Part shown: piece by piece, positions 7,350 to 16,824 of the stretch | Layout of the letters: the number at the start of each line of letters is the position of its first letter | Position numbering within the stretch: the first letter of the stretch is position 1 | Assembly: GCA_942493265.1 (NCBI GenBank) | Contig: OW818688.1 | Coordinates: 4,712,001 to 4,776,000, forward strand | DNA length: 64,000 nt | DNA from: UBA12481 sp942493265 | GTDB lineage: Bacteria > Bacteroidota > Bacteroidia > Bacteroidales > UBA12481 | Reading direction: 5' to 3' | The notes under the pieces: generated by a model | Database searches by the model: none | The model's input: the letters and a program-made list of their open reading frames with translations, nothing else | Told to the model about the DNA's origin: nothing | Made by a program: the position numbers and the translations under genes

Positions 7350-10309
7350 AAATTCCCCAGCGGGATAATTGACGCCCAGAAGCGAGGGTGTGCCGCATAG
7401 GGATCAGACTGCCGCAGGTAATCCATTTTTGATTGCCTTAGTGCCTGGTCGGGCGGTAGCTTTTTCCTTAATCCACCGTAGAACCCGGTCATCAGGGTAA
7501 CGGTGGATCCATCCGGTATCTTCCACAAGGTGGAGACTAACGAGGGACAACCGGCATTTGCGAATGCCCGGGCCATGCTATACACTCCTTCACCCCTGAA
7601 ACTTTTACCGGAGGCACTTTCGCAGGAGCTCAACACCACCAGGGAGGCTTTCAGGTTCAGCGAGTAGAGTTCCTCAGGCAGCAATGCCCCATCATCCTGG
7701 TCGCCAGGCGAGTTCCTGAATATCAGCATGGTTGAATCATTGCCCACCAAACCTGCCTGTCCGTGTAAAGCTAGATGCAGTAATCCGTAGCCGGGAGCAT
7801 ACTTTTTAAAAGCAGATTCGGTTGCTTCCTGATCCTTTAAAAACCGCCCTTTGGTTAACCCCTTTATCGCATCCAGTTCACGGTTGGTGCCCTCCAGGCT
7901 CACATAGGGATTACCAGCCTGATCTGAAACCCCATAGCTCATAGCCAGGATTCTGGCTCTTTTCAGGGATCTGCCCGATGGACTTGCGGAAATCAAAATT
8001 CCGGAGGAAAAGGCATAACTGATGGCAAAATGGTTGACCAGGTAAGCGGGCGTTTTATAATCCACATAGGCGGTATCGGGCATTGATCTCAGGAGTGCAT
8101 CAAAGGAGATCCGGTTCAGTGCCCCATCGGGAATAATGATCAGGTTATCTCCCTGCTGACTCTGAAATTCATCCAGTGAGGGTTTGAGGATCTTTTCATA
8201 AAGATTAACGGAGTGCAGTGCATACCGGATGAATCCGGGTTTGGAGGCCGGATCGCTTTCGGGCAGTTTTATCAAGGCATCCAGTCCGGCAGTCAAAGCC
8301 GAATCCTTCTCCACCCGGGTGATAGCTGTTCTTTTTCCGTTGGTGGAAAGGATATAAAAATGGCGCGGACCGGAAAAATATTGGATAACCAGACTATTCT
8401 TCTCCCTGATTTTTTTCTGAAGGGAGTCGAGCGATACTGATTTGAGCAAATTTTTCATGCCGGCCACATCAGGATAGCCCGTAGAAATTGAATCCATCAA
8501 TTGCTCCTTTTGTCTGATTTTTTCGAGTAATTGCCGGTTGTAAATTTCCGTATTGCCGGGGTCCTCCTCTATTTTCCGATTGAAATAATTAATAAAGAAT
8601 TCTGTTTCCCGGAGACTGCCGGACAGGGTTTCCGGTATGCGGGTCTTGGCATAAGCCTGGATACTGGTCAGATTATCTGACAAATTTCGATATCGGCTGC
8701 TCTCCATGAAATGCAGGATATCGTCCGCAGTATTGCCCGATGAGTCGGTTTGAAATAAACGGAAAGCCGTTTCCACAGCTTGCTCATAAAAGGAATGGGC
8801 GGTATCTTCCAGATAGAGCCTGGCCTCCTCATTGGTATAGGAATTCCATACGTAATCAATCAGGGAGTCACACAATTTCAGGCAATCAACCGAACCCCTT
8901 AAAAGTGCTTGATTTTCAGGTTCCCGGTCGAATTTCATCGCCAGCATTGAAGCTTTTTCCCGTAAAACATCAATGATTTCCACATTATTGCGGATCTGAA
9001 GCAGGGAAGGATTCTTCAACAATGCCGGATTACTGAACCCTTCAGAGCCGGTAATCAGCGATTGCTGGTAATGGTACAGCGCGGAATCGGGTAACCCCAT
9101 AAGCATAAAATGCTTTGCGATAACCTGATGAATCTGAGCTACCCGTTTGTGGTGCCCGCCATACCTCAATATTCTGAGCCGCAGGGATTCGGTATAATCT
9201 TGGTCGGCCTCTTTAAGCTGATTGGTTTCCTGATAAATCGTACCCTTGAATTCAAAATGAAATCCCCATTGTTCCAATACCTGGTCCAGCATGGCAGATT
9301 CATCCGTTTCACGGGAGATCTTTTCAAGTGTTTCAGCCGCTTTCCGGCAAAAACCAAGTCCTTCAGCGTATTCTTTAAGATGTAAACAAATGAAAGCCCT
9401 GTTAATATAATAATTGGCCAGATCTATAGGAAGGCCACCTCTGGAAATATTGATCTGAATGGCCCTTTCATTCAGTGACCTGGCATTTTGCCAGTTATTC
9501 AGATCACTGTAGATGTTGGATAAAAGTACACGGCTGATTTCCATCTGCCTTCCTAGCTGGAGCGAATCAGCCAGATCCCTTGCCCTCATTGCAAAAATCC
9601 GGGCTTTGTCAAATTCCTTTTTATTCCGGTACATGCTCGACATGGTATATCTTAAATCAATCAGCAGCGAATCCTGACCCTGAATCAGGTGTTTATCGAA
9701 CATTTCATGTGCCCTTACAAAATATTTCTCCGCACTGGCATAATCCTGGAGGTTCCAGTGGTAGATATAGGCAATCCTTTCCAGGCAAACATAGTAATAG
9801 ATTGACTTATCGCCCCCCGGAGCAAACTGGTATATCTTATCGGCCTCCAGAAAACAATGAAGGGCCGAGTCGGTTTGGTTACGCGATGAATGGATTGCCC
9901 CCATGTAAGAATAGGCTACTCCCACCATTTTCAGATTCTCAGTACTGATGCGGTGGATCAGACTGGTACTCTTGCGGAACAGGTCGTAAGCATCGTCAAC
10001 ATTACCCCTTATATTTTCCACATATCCCAGCCGATTATAAATCAATAGTTTCTGATTATTATCGAGATCCTCCTTCAATAATTCCCGATAGAACCAGGCA
10101 GCACTGTCGGCACCCTGAATCCCGACCTGATAAAAGGGTTCAGCCCGGTTGAAATTATCAAAGGCTTGCAGCTGCATAGCCAGAGTCTTCTCAGGGGTTT
10201 TCTTATTTTCGGACGTTTTTGTTTCCTGTTTTCCGGAATCTGAACAGTCTGAAAAAAGACCGGTGAGAATAAAAAACACTATTACCGGAACGGATGCGGG
10301 AGTTTTCAT
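7346..10309 (-). CDS. CHAT domain protease with TPR repeats, probable lipoprotein
   Basis: A 987-residue protein. The N-terminus is hydrophobic and ends in a lipobox-like LFSDC, so lipid anchoring is likely. Residues about 50-450 contain many TPR-like units (for example YSYMGAIHSSRNQTDSALHCFLEADKIY, and ANYYINRAFICLHLKEYAEGL). The C-terminal CHAT domain keeps the caspase-like dyad: His849 in LLHLALHGQ and Cys896 in LVVLSSCESASG. CHAT proteases are caspase relatives (separase/gingipain clan) that cut partner proteins on a signal. The start overlaps the acyltransferase stop by 4 nt, so it ends a minus-strand operon. Its other neighbour is the sigma/anti-sigma operon, a recurrent type of partner. 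Confidence 0.88.
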   Translation of the reverse strand: MKTPASVPVIVFFILTGLFSDCSDSGKQETKTSENKKTPEKTLAMQLQAFDNFNRAEPFYQVGIQGADSAAWFYRELLKEDLDNNQKLLIYNRLGYVENIRGNVDDAYDLFRKSTSLIHRISTENLKMVGVAYSYMGAIHSSRNQTDSALHCFLEADKIYQFAPGGDKSIYYYVCLERIAYIYHWNLQDYASAEKYFVRAHEMFDKHLIQGQDSLLIDLRYTMSSMYRNKKEFDKARIFAMRARDLADSLQLGRQMEISRVLLSNIYSDLNNWQNARSLNERAIQINISRGGLPIDLANYYINRAFICLHLKEYAEGLGFCRKAAETLEKISRETDESAMLDQVLEQWGFHFEFKGTIYQETNQLKEADQDYTESLRLRILRYGGHHKRVAQIHQVIAKHFMLMGLPDSALYHYQQSLITGSEGFSNPALLKNPSLLQIRNNVEIIDVLREKASMLAMKFDREPENQALLRGSVDCLKLCDSLIDYVWNSYTNEEARLYLEDTAHSFYEQAVETAFRLFQTDSSGNTADDILHFMESSRYRNLSDNLTSIQAYAKTRIPETLSGSLRETEFFINYFNRKIEEDPGNTEIYNRQLLEKIRQKEQLMDSISTGYPDVAGMKNLLKSVSLDSLQKKIREKNSLVIQYFSGPRHFYILSTNGKRTAITRVEKDSALTAGLDALIKLPESDPASKPGFIRYALHSVNLYEKILKPSLDEFQSQQGDNLIIIPDGALNRISFDALLRSMPDTAYVDYKTPAYLVNHFAISYAFSSGILISASPSGRSLKRARILAMSYGVSDQAGNPYVSLEGTNRELDAIKGLTKGRFLKDQEATESAFKKYAPGYGLLHLALHGQAGLVGNDSTMLIFRNSPGDQDDGALLPEELYSLNLKASLVVLSSCESASGKSFRGEGVYSMARAFANAGCPSLVSTLWKIPDGSTVTLMTGFYGGLRKKLPPDQALRQSKMDYLRQSDPYAAHPRFWASIIPLGNF

Positions 10310-11523
10310 TTTAAATCGTCCAGTTTACCGGAATGTTTGCCCAGCCCTTTGAATCCCTGTACCCAGAAATATTCCACGCTATAGCGAAAATCTATTTTTC
10401 GCCAGAAATAGAGGATTACCGCCCATATCAGCACATTGATCGCTCCAAACACCAGGCACCCGTTAATGGTTTGGTTCCAGCCCGGAATCATCACGTGCCC
10501 GAGCTCCCCAAGCAGCTCAGAGACCGGTGTTTCCAACAGGTAGATCGTCAGGCTGAGCCGGCTGAACCACCGGATCAAAGGCAATTTCAGGGTTGTGTGA
10601 CTTTTGGCCTGTTCGCTCAGGATAACCCAGGCCAGCACCAGTAAAAAGACTCCCAGTTCAAATTGCGTTTTAAAATACCAGAAATAATCAGGGGTGGAAA
10701 TGGTTTTTTCATGCTGCATGGCGCCGATAACCCCGTAGCACAAAAACAAAATCCCAACAGGAATTAACAACCTTATAACGAGCTTCTTCCGGCGATGAAA
10801 GAGCATTATTGCTGCAGCGGAGCCGAAAAGCCCATAGCCCAGATAGGGCAACATGGGATAAGGATTTGCCAGCAGAAAGCTTCCGGCAACAGCTATGAAT
10901 GTATGATTCTCCCTGATCGCCTCCTGAAAACCGGGGTACAGACCGATCCGCGCATACGACAGAATCATGATCAGAAATCCGCCGGCCAGCAATATCGAAT
11001 AATTTCGCAGTTCCTTATTAATCCCCCCCTTTCGCATCAGGGAGTAATTTATCAGTGACAGAACTATCAGGTTAAGGGCAATGGTAGAGAGCGATGAACC
11101 CTCAAACATCTTAGCCGGACCGGGAAAACTGAGGGATCCTGAACGAACCGATGCTGCAACTGCTGTAAAATCGGGCTGATTATTGACAAAATCCACCGAC
11201 CACCGGCCCAGTACCATATTCAGCAAGTAATGGACCGCAACATAAATCAAGCCGGCCACGATCAGGAATCCGAACGGCCGGAATTCATCCGTCCCCCCGA
11301 TCCGGCGAGCCAGCATCAGGGTATTCACAAACCCTGAATAGAGAATGATCAGTCCGCCCCATAGGATCAGGAAACTGATTAAAACAATCAGTACCGGTGG
11401 ATGGGCAAAGTCGATTTTATGAATATTTGCAAAATTGTAAACCGATGTATGAAAAAAGACAATGCAGATAAGCGCGATACCCCTCAGGAGATCAAGCGCC
11501 TGAATTCTTTTCCCGGTTTTCAT
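10306..11523 (-). CDS. Membrane acyltransferase-like protein (HGSNAT/DUF1624 or DUF418 type)
   Basis: A 405-residue protein with about ten hydrophobic helices. The opening RIQALDLLRGIALICIVFFHT has the family form 'LDxLRGxAxxxxxxxH' with an early membrane histidine, as in acyltransferase-3 and heparan-alpha-glucosaminide N-acetyltransferase relatives. It would move an acyl group across or within the membrane to a glycan or lipid acceptor. It overlaps the upstream adenylate-forming enzyme by 32 nt and the CHAT gene by 4 nt, so the three are translated from one message. The substrate is unknown. Confidence 0.72.
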   Translation of the reverse strand: MKTGKRIQALDLLRGIALICIVFFHTSVYNFANIHKIDFAHPPVLIVLISFLILWGGLIILYSGFVNTLMLARRIGGTDEFRPFGFLIVAGLIYVAVHYLLNMVLGRWSVDFVNNQPDFTAVAASVRSGSLSFPGPAKMFEGSSLSTIALNLIVLSLINYSLMRKGGINKELRNYSILLAGGFLIMILSYARIGLYPGFQEAIRENHTFIAVAGSFLLANPYPMLPYLGYGLFGSAAAIMLFHRRKKLVIRLLIPVGILFLCYGVIGAMQHEKTISTPDYFWYFKTQFELGVFLLVLAWVILSEQAKSHTTLKLPLIRWFSRLSLTIYLLETPVSELLGELGHVMIPGWNQTINGCLVFGAINVLIWAVILYFWRKIDFRYSVEYFWVQGFKGLGKHSGKLDDLK

Positions 11524-12850
11524 GGCTGATATTGCATATTATTCGTGAAAGTTTCCCCGAATGCATATTGGGAACAGGGTCTCCAATTTCAACTTCTACC
11601 TCAGGCAAAATGCAATCATAAGCTTTATAAATATCCCATATCCCCGTGCGGATCAATCTGATAATTTCCATTTTATTCACACCGTATTTCAACTTCACAC
11701 GGATCCTGATCAAACTGTAAGTCTCCTGAATGGCCTGATAATCCTCGATCCCTTCCGAAACCGAAATAATTTTACGGCTGATATAATCCTGGTAGATAAA
11801 ATGTTTTGCATGTGATGCTTTTCGCACACCCCAGAACAGGTCATCCGCCCGGCCCTGAATTCGCTGGATCATCCTGAAGCTGGACCCGCATGAACAGGTA
11901 CCCGGCTTGATCGTAAGGATATCGTTAATCGCATAGCGGATAACAGGTTGCGACCGTTTATACAGATCCGTGACCAGCAGATTGCAGCAAGGCATGCCAT
12001 CCACAGTGGGGCGCCCCTTTTCATCGAGAAGCTCCAGAAGGACAATATCCTCATTGATATGCATATTGCCGGCAGAACACGTCATGGCATAGGTGCCCTC
12101 GCTTCCCTGGTAAACCTCGTGCACCGGGCATCCGAAAACTTTAATCAGGTTCCTTCGCACCCCGGGCTCCAGCACCTCTGCATAAGAATACAGAATCTTC
12201 GGTTGAATCTGCAGCAACCCTGCAGCCTTCTCCCCTGCGAGCAGATGAAGCATGCTTGGGGGGGCCGAAAGCACATTCGGGTTGATATCCTTCAGTTGCT
12301 GAGTGATACTTTCCATCGTTTGCAGCTGACTCACGTAATTCAGCCTGTTCCCGAACCGCTGATATTTAAAGGCCGGTGTATTAACCCTCAGAATAAAGGC
12401 CCCGTTCAGTTTCTCCCCCTTTGGCAATACCAGACGCGACGCATACATGGCTTTCAGATATCGCTCCTCATGCGGAGTGGTGATAATAATTCCCTTGTTC
12501 CCCGAGGTACCTGACGACATCCCGATATTAATTCCGTGAAAACGGCTGGAAAAATCACGTTTTTCCTCAATATCGAGCGCAAATCGGACCAAATCCTCTT
12601 TATCCAGATGTAAAGTATTGTAATCCGACAGATTTTTCATCATCAGGGTTTTATCAACCGGAGGTAGGGATAAGAAATCGGCCGGATCAAAACCCTTGTA
12701 GTACCGCCGGAAAAATGGGGAGTGTTTAATGGCATACCACACCACCCGTTCCCTTCTTTTTCGCTGATGCCATTCAATACTCTCAGCTGTCCAGTTTTTG
12801 AAACGGTACCTCGACAGCAGATAAAAGGCCGGAAATGATCGGGTAATCAT
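11492..12850 (-). CDS. Phenylacetate-CoA ligase (PaaK)-like adenylate-forming enzyme
   Basis: A 452-residue cytoplasmic enzyme of the adenylate-forming superfamily. The ATP-binding P-loop is GMSSGTSGNKGII (about residues 109-121); further signatures are VHEVYQGSEGTYAMTC and the cysteine-containing GTCSCGS in place of a longer zinc-like segment. Relatives activate aryl or acyl acids to CoA thioesters or act in polysaccharide loci. Being translationally coupled to a membrane acyltransferase suggests it supplies or loads the acyl group, which is inference. It is the first gene of the minus-strand operon. Confidence 0.75.
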   Translation of the reverse strand: MITRSFPAFYLLSRYRFKNWTAESIEWHQRKRRERVVWYAIKHSPFFRRYYKGFDPADFLSLPPVDKTLMMKNLSDYNTLHLDKEDLVRFALDIEEKRDFSSRFHGINIGMSSGTSGNKGIIITTPHEERYLKAMYASRLVLPKGEKLNGAFILRVNTPAFKYQRFGNRLNYVSQLQTMESITQQLKDINPNVLSAPPSMLHLLAGEKAAGLLQIQPKILYSYAEVLEPGVRRNLIKVFGCPVHEVYQGSEGTYAMTCSAGNMHINEDIVLLELLDEKGRPTVDGMPCCNLLVTDLYKRSQPVIRYAINDILTIKPGTCSCGSSFRMIQRIQGRADDLFWGVRKASHAKHFIYQDYISRKIISVSEGIEDYQAIQETYSLIRIRVKLKYGVNKMEIIRLIRTGIWDIYKAYDCILPEVEVEIGDPVPNMHSGKLSRIICNISHENREKNSGA

Positions 12851-12943
12851 GTTGTATTATACGTAAAGAGCCTTATAAAATGTTTCCGTTTATTGATCAT
12901 TCATTAACTTGGCCGTATAAACGGCAATTTAATCAATTATTTC

Positions 12944-15433
12944 TTGAAAAACTTAACAGCCAAAGCATTAACAATTCTCTGCCTGTTTTGTGCATCCGGC
13001 TCATTTGCTCAAACATTCAGCACCAGTAAACCCTGGACGTACTGGTGGTGGATGGGTAGTGCTGTAAACCGTACGGATATCAGAAAGCAGCTGGAAGAAT
13101 TTGCCGTTGCAGGGATCGGGGGGGTGCATATTATTCCGATTTATGGTGTTAAAGGGTATGAAAATCAATTTCTTCCATTCCTGGGCAATCAATGGATGGA
13201 GATGGTTGAGTTTACGATCACCCAGGCGGCAGAATTGAACCTGGGCGTTGATATGACTCTGGGTACCGGATGGCCATACGGCGGCAGATGGGTGGAAAAA
13301 GAGGATGCAGCAAAACGGTTGATCCCTGGACAAGATTCCTCAGCAGCCGGCTGGAAATTTGAGGGTTACAGCATTGCCAATACCAATCAGAAAGTTAAAA
13401 GGGCCGCTCCCGGCGGGGAAGGTATGGTGATTGATTTCTTTGATCAAAAGGCAGTGTTGAAATATCTGAACCATTTTGATTCCATATTCACGGAATCAAA
13501 ATTTAAAATCAAGCCAAGATCCTGGTATCATGACTCATACGAAGCCTATCAGTCAAATTTTTCCTTTCGGTTTAACAAGCGATTTAAGGAAATCAAAGGA
13601 TATGAATTAACACCGGCACTGCCCGTAATGATGGATACCGGCAATCCTGCCAGGCCGCTTATCCTGCATGACTTTCGCGAAACCCTTGCAGATCTGCTAT
13701 ATACAGAATTTGCGACTACCTGGACAAACTGGAGCAGGAGCCAGGGAATCAGTACCCGTTATCAGGCACATGGCTCCCCGGGAAATCTACTGGATCTTTA
13801 CGCACTGGCCGATATTCCGGAAACGGAATCATTCGGATGCAGCAATTTCTCCATCCCAAAACTCAGCTGCGACCCTGATTATGAGGAAGAACGCTTTGGC
13901 CGTCCCAGTCCTTTAATGATGAAATTCGCCTCCTCACCCGCACATCTGCTGAATAAACCATTGGTGAGTTCCGAGACCGGTACCTGGCTGGCCAACCATT
14001 TCAAAGTATCGCTCAGCCAGATCAAACCGCAAATCGATGAACTTTTTGTGTCCGGCATCAACCACATTTTCTATCACGGAATCACCTATTCGCCGGAAAA
14101 GGAAAATTATCCCGGATGGTTGTTCTACGCCTCAACCAATTTCGGCCAATCATCGCATTTCTGGGATGAATTGCCCCTATTAAATTCATATATAACAGAA
14201 TGTCAAACCATTCTGCAAAATTCCACCCCGGATAATGATATCCTCCTCTATTTCCCCATTGATGATTTATGGACAAAATATCCCGGTGATCCCTTGTTGA
14301 TGCTGGATGTACACAAATATTCCGAATGGTTCGGGAAAACGGAGTTTGGAAACATTTCCGGTTTATTATGGAATAACGGGTTCACCTTCGATTACATCTC
14401 CGACAAGCAAATCAGCCAGTTACAGGTAAAACAGGACGGACAACTGACGGTGAATTTAAAATCATCCTGGTCAGTCATTGTCATTCCACCGTTGGAATAT
14501 CCTAATAAAAAAACATTGCAAATATTGGATTCACTGGCGCAAAAAGGAGCAAAAATAATTTTTGCCGGTCATTCCGGGAATTCTGAAAATTTAATTAAAG
14601 ACCTAAAGTTAAACAAGATACGGAATGAGGAAATTAAATTAAAAGGTCTCGATTTTATTCGGAAACGCACGGATAACGGATCTGTTTATTTCATCACCAA
14701 TTTAAGCAGTACCTATAATTCCGACAGCATCCGTCTGACGTCAAAATCCAACTATTTTGAATTATTTGATCCGCAAAGTTTAAAAAAGGGATTTATTGAA
14801 ACATCCGATCGGATTTTACTGCAATTACCACCAGGGAAATCCGTTTTCATCAAAACATTATCTGAAAAACCGGTATCCGTGCCGTGGCAATATTTCAACA
14901 GCAGCAACACCATTGACCTACGTAATAATTGGACGGTGAGCTTCCTTTCGGGGAACACTCAGAATTTAAAGCCGGATTATAAAATGGACCGGCTAACCTC
15001 CTGGACTGACTGGGGCGATGAAAATTTAAAATCCTTTTGTGGAAAGGCAAAATATGTATCAGAATTTGCGATCCCGGGTTTTGATGAATCGCAAATCTAT
15101 CAGCTGGAATTCGATCAGATCCATGAAACGGCTGCTATAACCATCAACGGCACAGCATGCGGCACGATCTGGTCGCTGCCGTGGTCCCTGCAGATTCCGG
15201 AAGGTGTTTTAAAAGAACAGAATACGATCGAAATCATTGTTCAAAATTTATCTGCGAATAAGATCAGGAAAATTGACCGGCAGAAAATTCCCTGGAAGAA
15301 ATTTTACGACACAAACTTTGTGGATATCCGGTATAACCCTTTCGACGCAAGCAACTGGGCTGATGCAGCCTCCGGAATAACGGGGAGGGTTATCCTCATC
15401 AGGAGCAGACAGGCTCAACATTCGGTTCATTGA
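12944..15433 (+). CDS. Secreted glycoside hydrolase, GH106-like (alpha-L-rhamnosidase family)
   Basis: An 829-residue enzyme with a signal peptide (about 1-22, ending FAQ). The TIM-barrel start is characteristic: PWTYWWWMGSAVNRTDIRKQL, GGVHIIPIYG and DMTLGTGWPYGG. A C-terminal galactose-binding-like beta-sandwich (about 680-820) closes the protein. The start is a TTG at 12944, chosen because it places the signal peptide correctly and no ATG is near. The best family guess is GH106, which removes L-rhamnose from plant or microbial polysaccharides. It is shorter than some GH106 members. No SusC/D pair is nearby. Confidence 0.65.
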   Translation: MKNLTAKALTILCLFCASGSFAQTFSTSKPWTYWWWMGSAVNRTDIRKQLEEFAVAGIGGVHIIPIYGVKGYENQFLPFLGNQWMEMVEFTITQAAELNLGVDMTLGTGWPYGGRWVEKEDAAKRLIPGQDSSAAGWKFEGYSIANTNQKVKRAAPGGEGMVIDFFDQKAVLKYLNHFDSIFTESKFKIKPRSWYHDSYEAYQSNFSFRFNKRFKEIKGYELTPALPVMMDTGNPARPLILHDFRETLADLLYTEFATTWTNWSRSQGISTRYQAHGSPGNLLDLYALADIPETESFGCSNFSIPKLSCDPDYEEERFGRPSPLMMKFASSPAHLLNKPLVSSETGTWLANHFKVSLSQIKPQIDELFVSGINHIFYHGITYSPEKENYPGWLFYASTNFGQSSHFWDELPLLNSYITECQTILQNSTPDNDILLYFPIDDLWTKYPGDPLLMLDVHKYSEWFGKTEFGNISGLLWNNGFTFDYISDKQISQLQVKQDGQLTVNLKSSWSVIVIPPLEYPNKKTLQILDSLAQKGAKIIFAGHSGNSENLIKDLKLNKIRNEEIKLKGLDFIRKRTDNGSVYFITNLSSTYNSDSIRLTSKSNYFELFDPQSLKKGFIETSDRILLQLPPGKSVFIKTLSEKPVSVPWQYFNSSNTIDLRNNWTVSFLSGNTQNLKPDYKMDRLTSWTDWGDENLKSFCGKAKYVSEFAIPGFDESQIYQLEFDQIHETAAITINGTACGTIWSLPWSLQIPEGVLKEQNTIEIIVQNLSANKIRKIDRQKIPWKKFYDTNFVDIRYNPFDASNWADAASGITGRVILIRSRQAQHSVH

Positions 15434-15435
15434 AT

Positions 15436-15443
15436 TACCTTTG
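15436..15443 (+). promoter_or_regulatory. Candidate -7 box just upstream of the helicase start
   Basis: TACCTTTG matches the Bacteroidota -7 consensus TAnnTTTG and lies 4 nt before the ATG at 15448, so transcription would start at or just inside the start codon. No clear TTTG -33 box is seen at the usual distance, hence moderate confidence. It overlaps the frame extension upstream of the ATG, which favours the ATG start. Confidence 0.4.
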
Positions 15444-15447
15444 CCGG

Positions 15448-16770
15448 ATGCAAAACGAAATTTCAGTTAATAAGATACTGGCCTATTTAAAGATAGAGAA
15501 GCTCAATGAGATGCAGCTGGCTTCCATCGAGGCCATTGAAAAAAAGGGGGATGTGGTACTCGTTGCCCCCACGGGTTCAGGTAAAACTCTTGCTTTTTTG
15601 CTGCCACTGGTAAAGAAACTTGACCCGAATCTCAAAAGCGTTCAGACTTTGATTCTGGCACCGTCGAGGGAGCTGGCCCTGCAGATTGAGCAGGTATTCC
15701 GCTCCATGGGAACCGAATTCAAGGTAAACTGCTGCTATGGAGGTCATTCCATGAGCATTGAAAAGAAGAACTTCTCCGAACCGCCAGCCGTTCTGATTGG
15801 CACGCCGGGGCGGATAGCTGACCATATTGATCGCGGCAATTTCGATATCGATAATATTTACAATCTGGTATTGGACGAATTCGACAAATCCCTGGAATTT
15901 GGTTTTGAAAAGGAGATGTCGTTTATCATCCGGAAAATAAAATCGATCCGGAAACGCATTCTTACCTCGGCCACCCAATCCATTGAAATACCCGACTTTG
16001 TTGGTCTCAGAACCCCTACCCAGCTGAACTTTTCGACAGAAAAAGAAAAGGAAGGCAATCTGTCGGTTAAAATGGTGGTATCGGACGACAAGGACAAGCT
16101 GGTGACCCTTTTCAAGCTGATATGCAGTATTGAAGGGGGATCGACGCTTATTTTCTGCAACCATAAAGAAGCTGTTGAACGGGTGAGTCATTTCCTGACC
16201 GGCAAATCGGTAGTAAACGAATATTTTCACGGCGGGCTCGAACAGGATGACCGTGAAAGTGCACTGATCCGGTTCCGGAACGGCAGCAACAACTTACTGA
16301 TCAGCACTGATCTGGCCTCCAGGGGTCTGGATATTCCGGAGATCAGGAACATCATTCATTACCATCTGCCATCAAAAGGGGAGGCATTTATTCACCGGAA
16401 CGGCCGCACGGCCAGGATGAATGCTACCGGAACCACCTTTATCATAAAATCTGCCGATGAGGCACTTCCGGATTACATCTTTCCGGTTCCGGAAATCTTC
16501 AACCTTTCTGCTGAATATGACCTGCCGGAGCATCCGGGTTGGATCACCCTCTATATCGGTGCCGGAAAGAAAGATAAAGTGAACAAAATGGACATTGTGG
16601 GGTTTCTATTAAAAACCGGTAAACTGGAAAAAGAAGAACTGGGGTTGATCGATGTAAAGGATAACTCCTCCTATGCCGCCGTGAAAAGAGAAAAGATTGA
16701 TGAGCTTTTGCACAACATATCTGACGAAAAAATCAAGAACAAAAAGGTTAAGATCCAGATTGCCAGGTAA
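15448..16770 (+). CDS. DbpA-like DEAD-box RNA helicase
   Basis: A 440-residue RNA helicase. In order: Q-motif region NEMQLASIEAI, Walker A APTGSGKT (about residues 44-51), motif II as DEFD instead of DEAD, motif III SAT, RecA2 domain with STDLASRGLD and motif VI HRNGRTAR. The last 75 residues (WITLYIGAGKKDKVNKMDIVGFLL, then IDVKDNSSYAAVKR) fit the DbpA RNA-binding domain, which recognises a 23S rRNA hairpin in ribosome assembly. The ATG at 15448 is preferred over the in-frame TTG at 15430. Confidence 0.88.
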   Translation: MQNEISVNKILAYLKIEKLNEMQLASIEAIEKKGDVVLVAPTGSGKTLAFLLPLVKKLDPNLKSVQTLILAPSRELALQIEQVFRSMGTEFKVNCCYGGHSMSIEKKNFSEPPAVLIGTPGRIADHIDRGNFDIDNIYNLVLDEFDKSLEFGFEKEMSFIIRKIKSIRKRILTSATQSIEIPDFVGLRTPTQLNFSTEKEKEGNLSVKMVVSDDKDKLVTLFKLICSIEGGSTLIFCNHKEAVERVSHFLTGKSVVNEYFHGGLEQDDRESALIRFRNGSNNLLISTDLASRGLDIPEIRNIIHYHLPSKGEAFIHRNGRTARMNATGTTFIIKSADEALPDYIFPVPEIFNLSAEYDLPEHPGWITLYIGAGKKDKVNKMDIVGFLLKTGKLEKEELGLIDVKDNSSYAAVKREKIDELLHNISDEKIKNKKVKIQIAR

Positions 16771-16824
16771 AGGAATTCTAAAGATTTCCGGGTGTAGTGG
16801 CCGGGTAAAACTTATCTTTTGATC

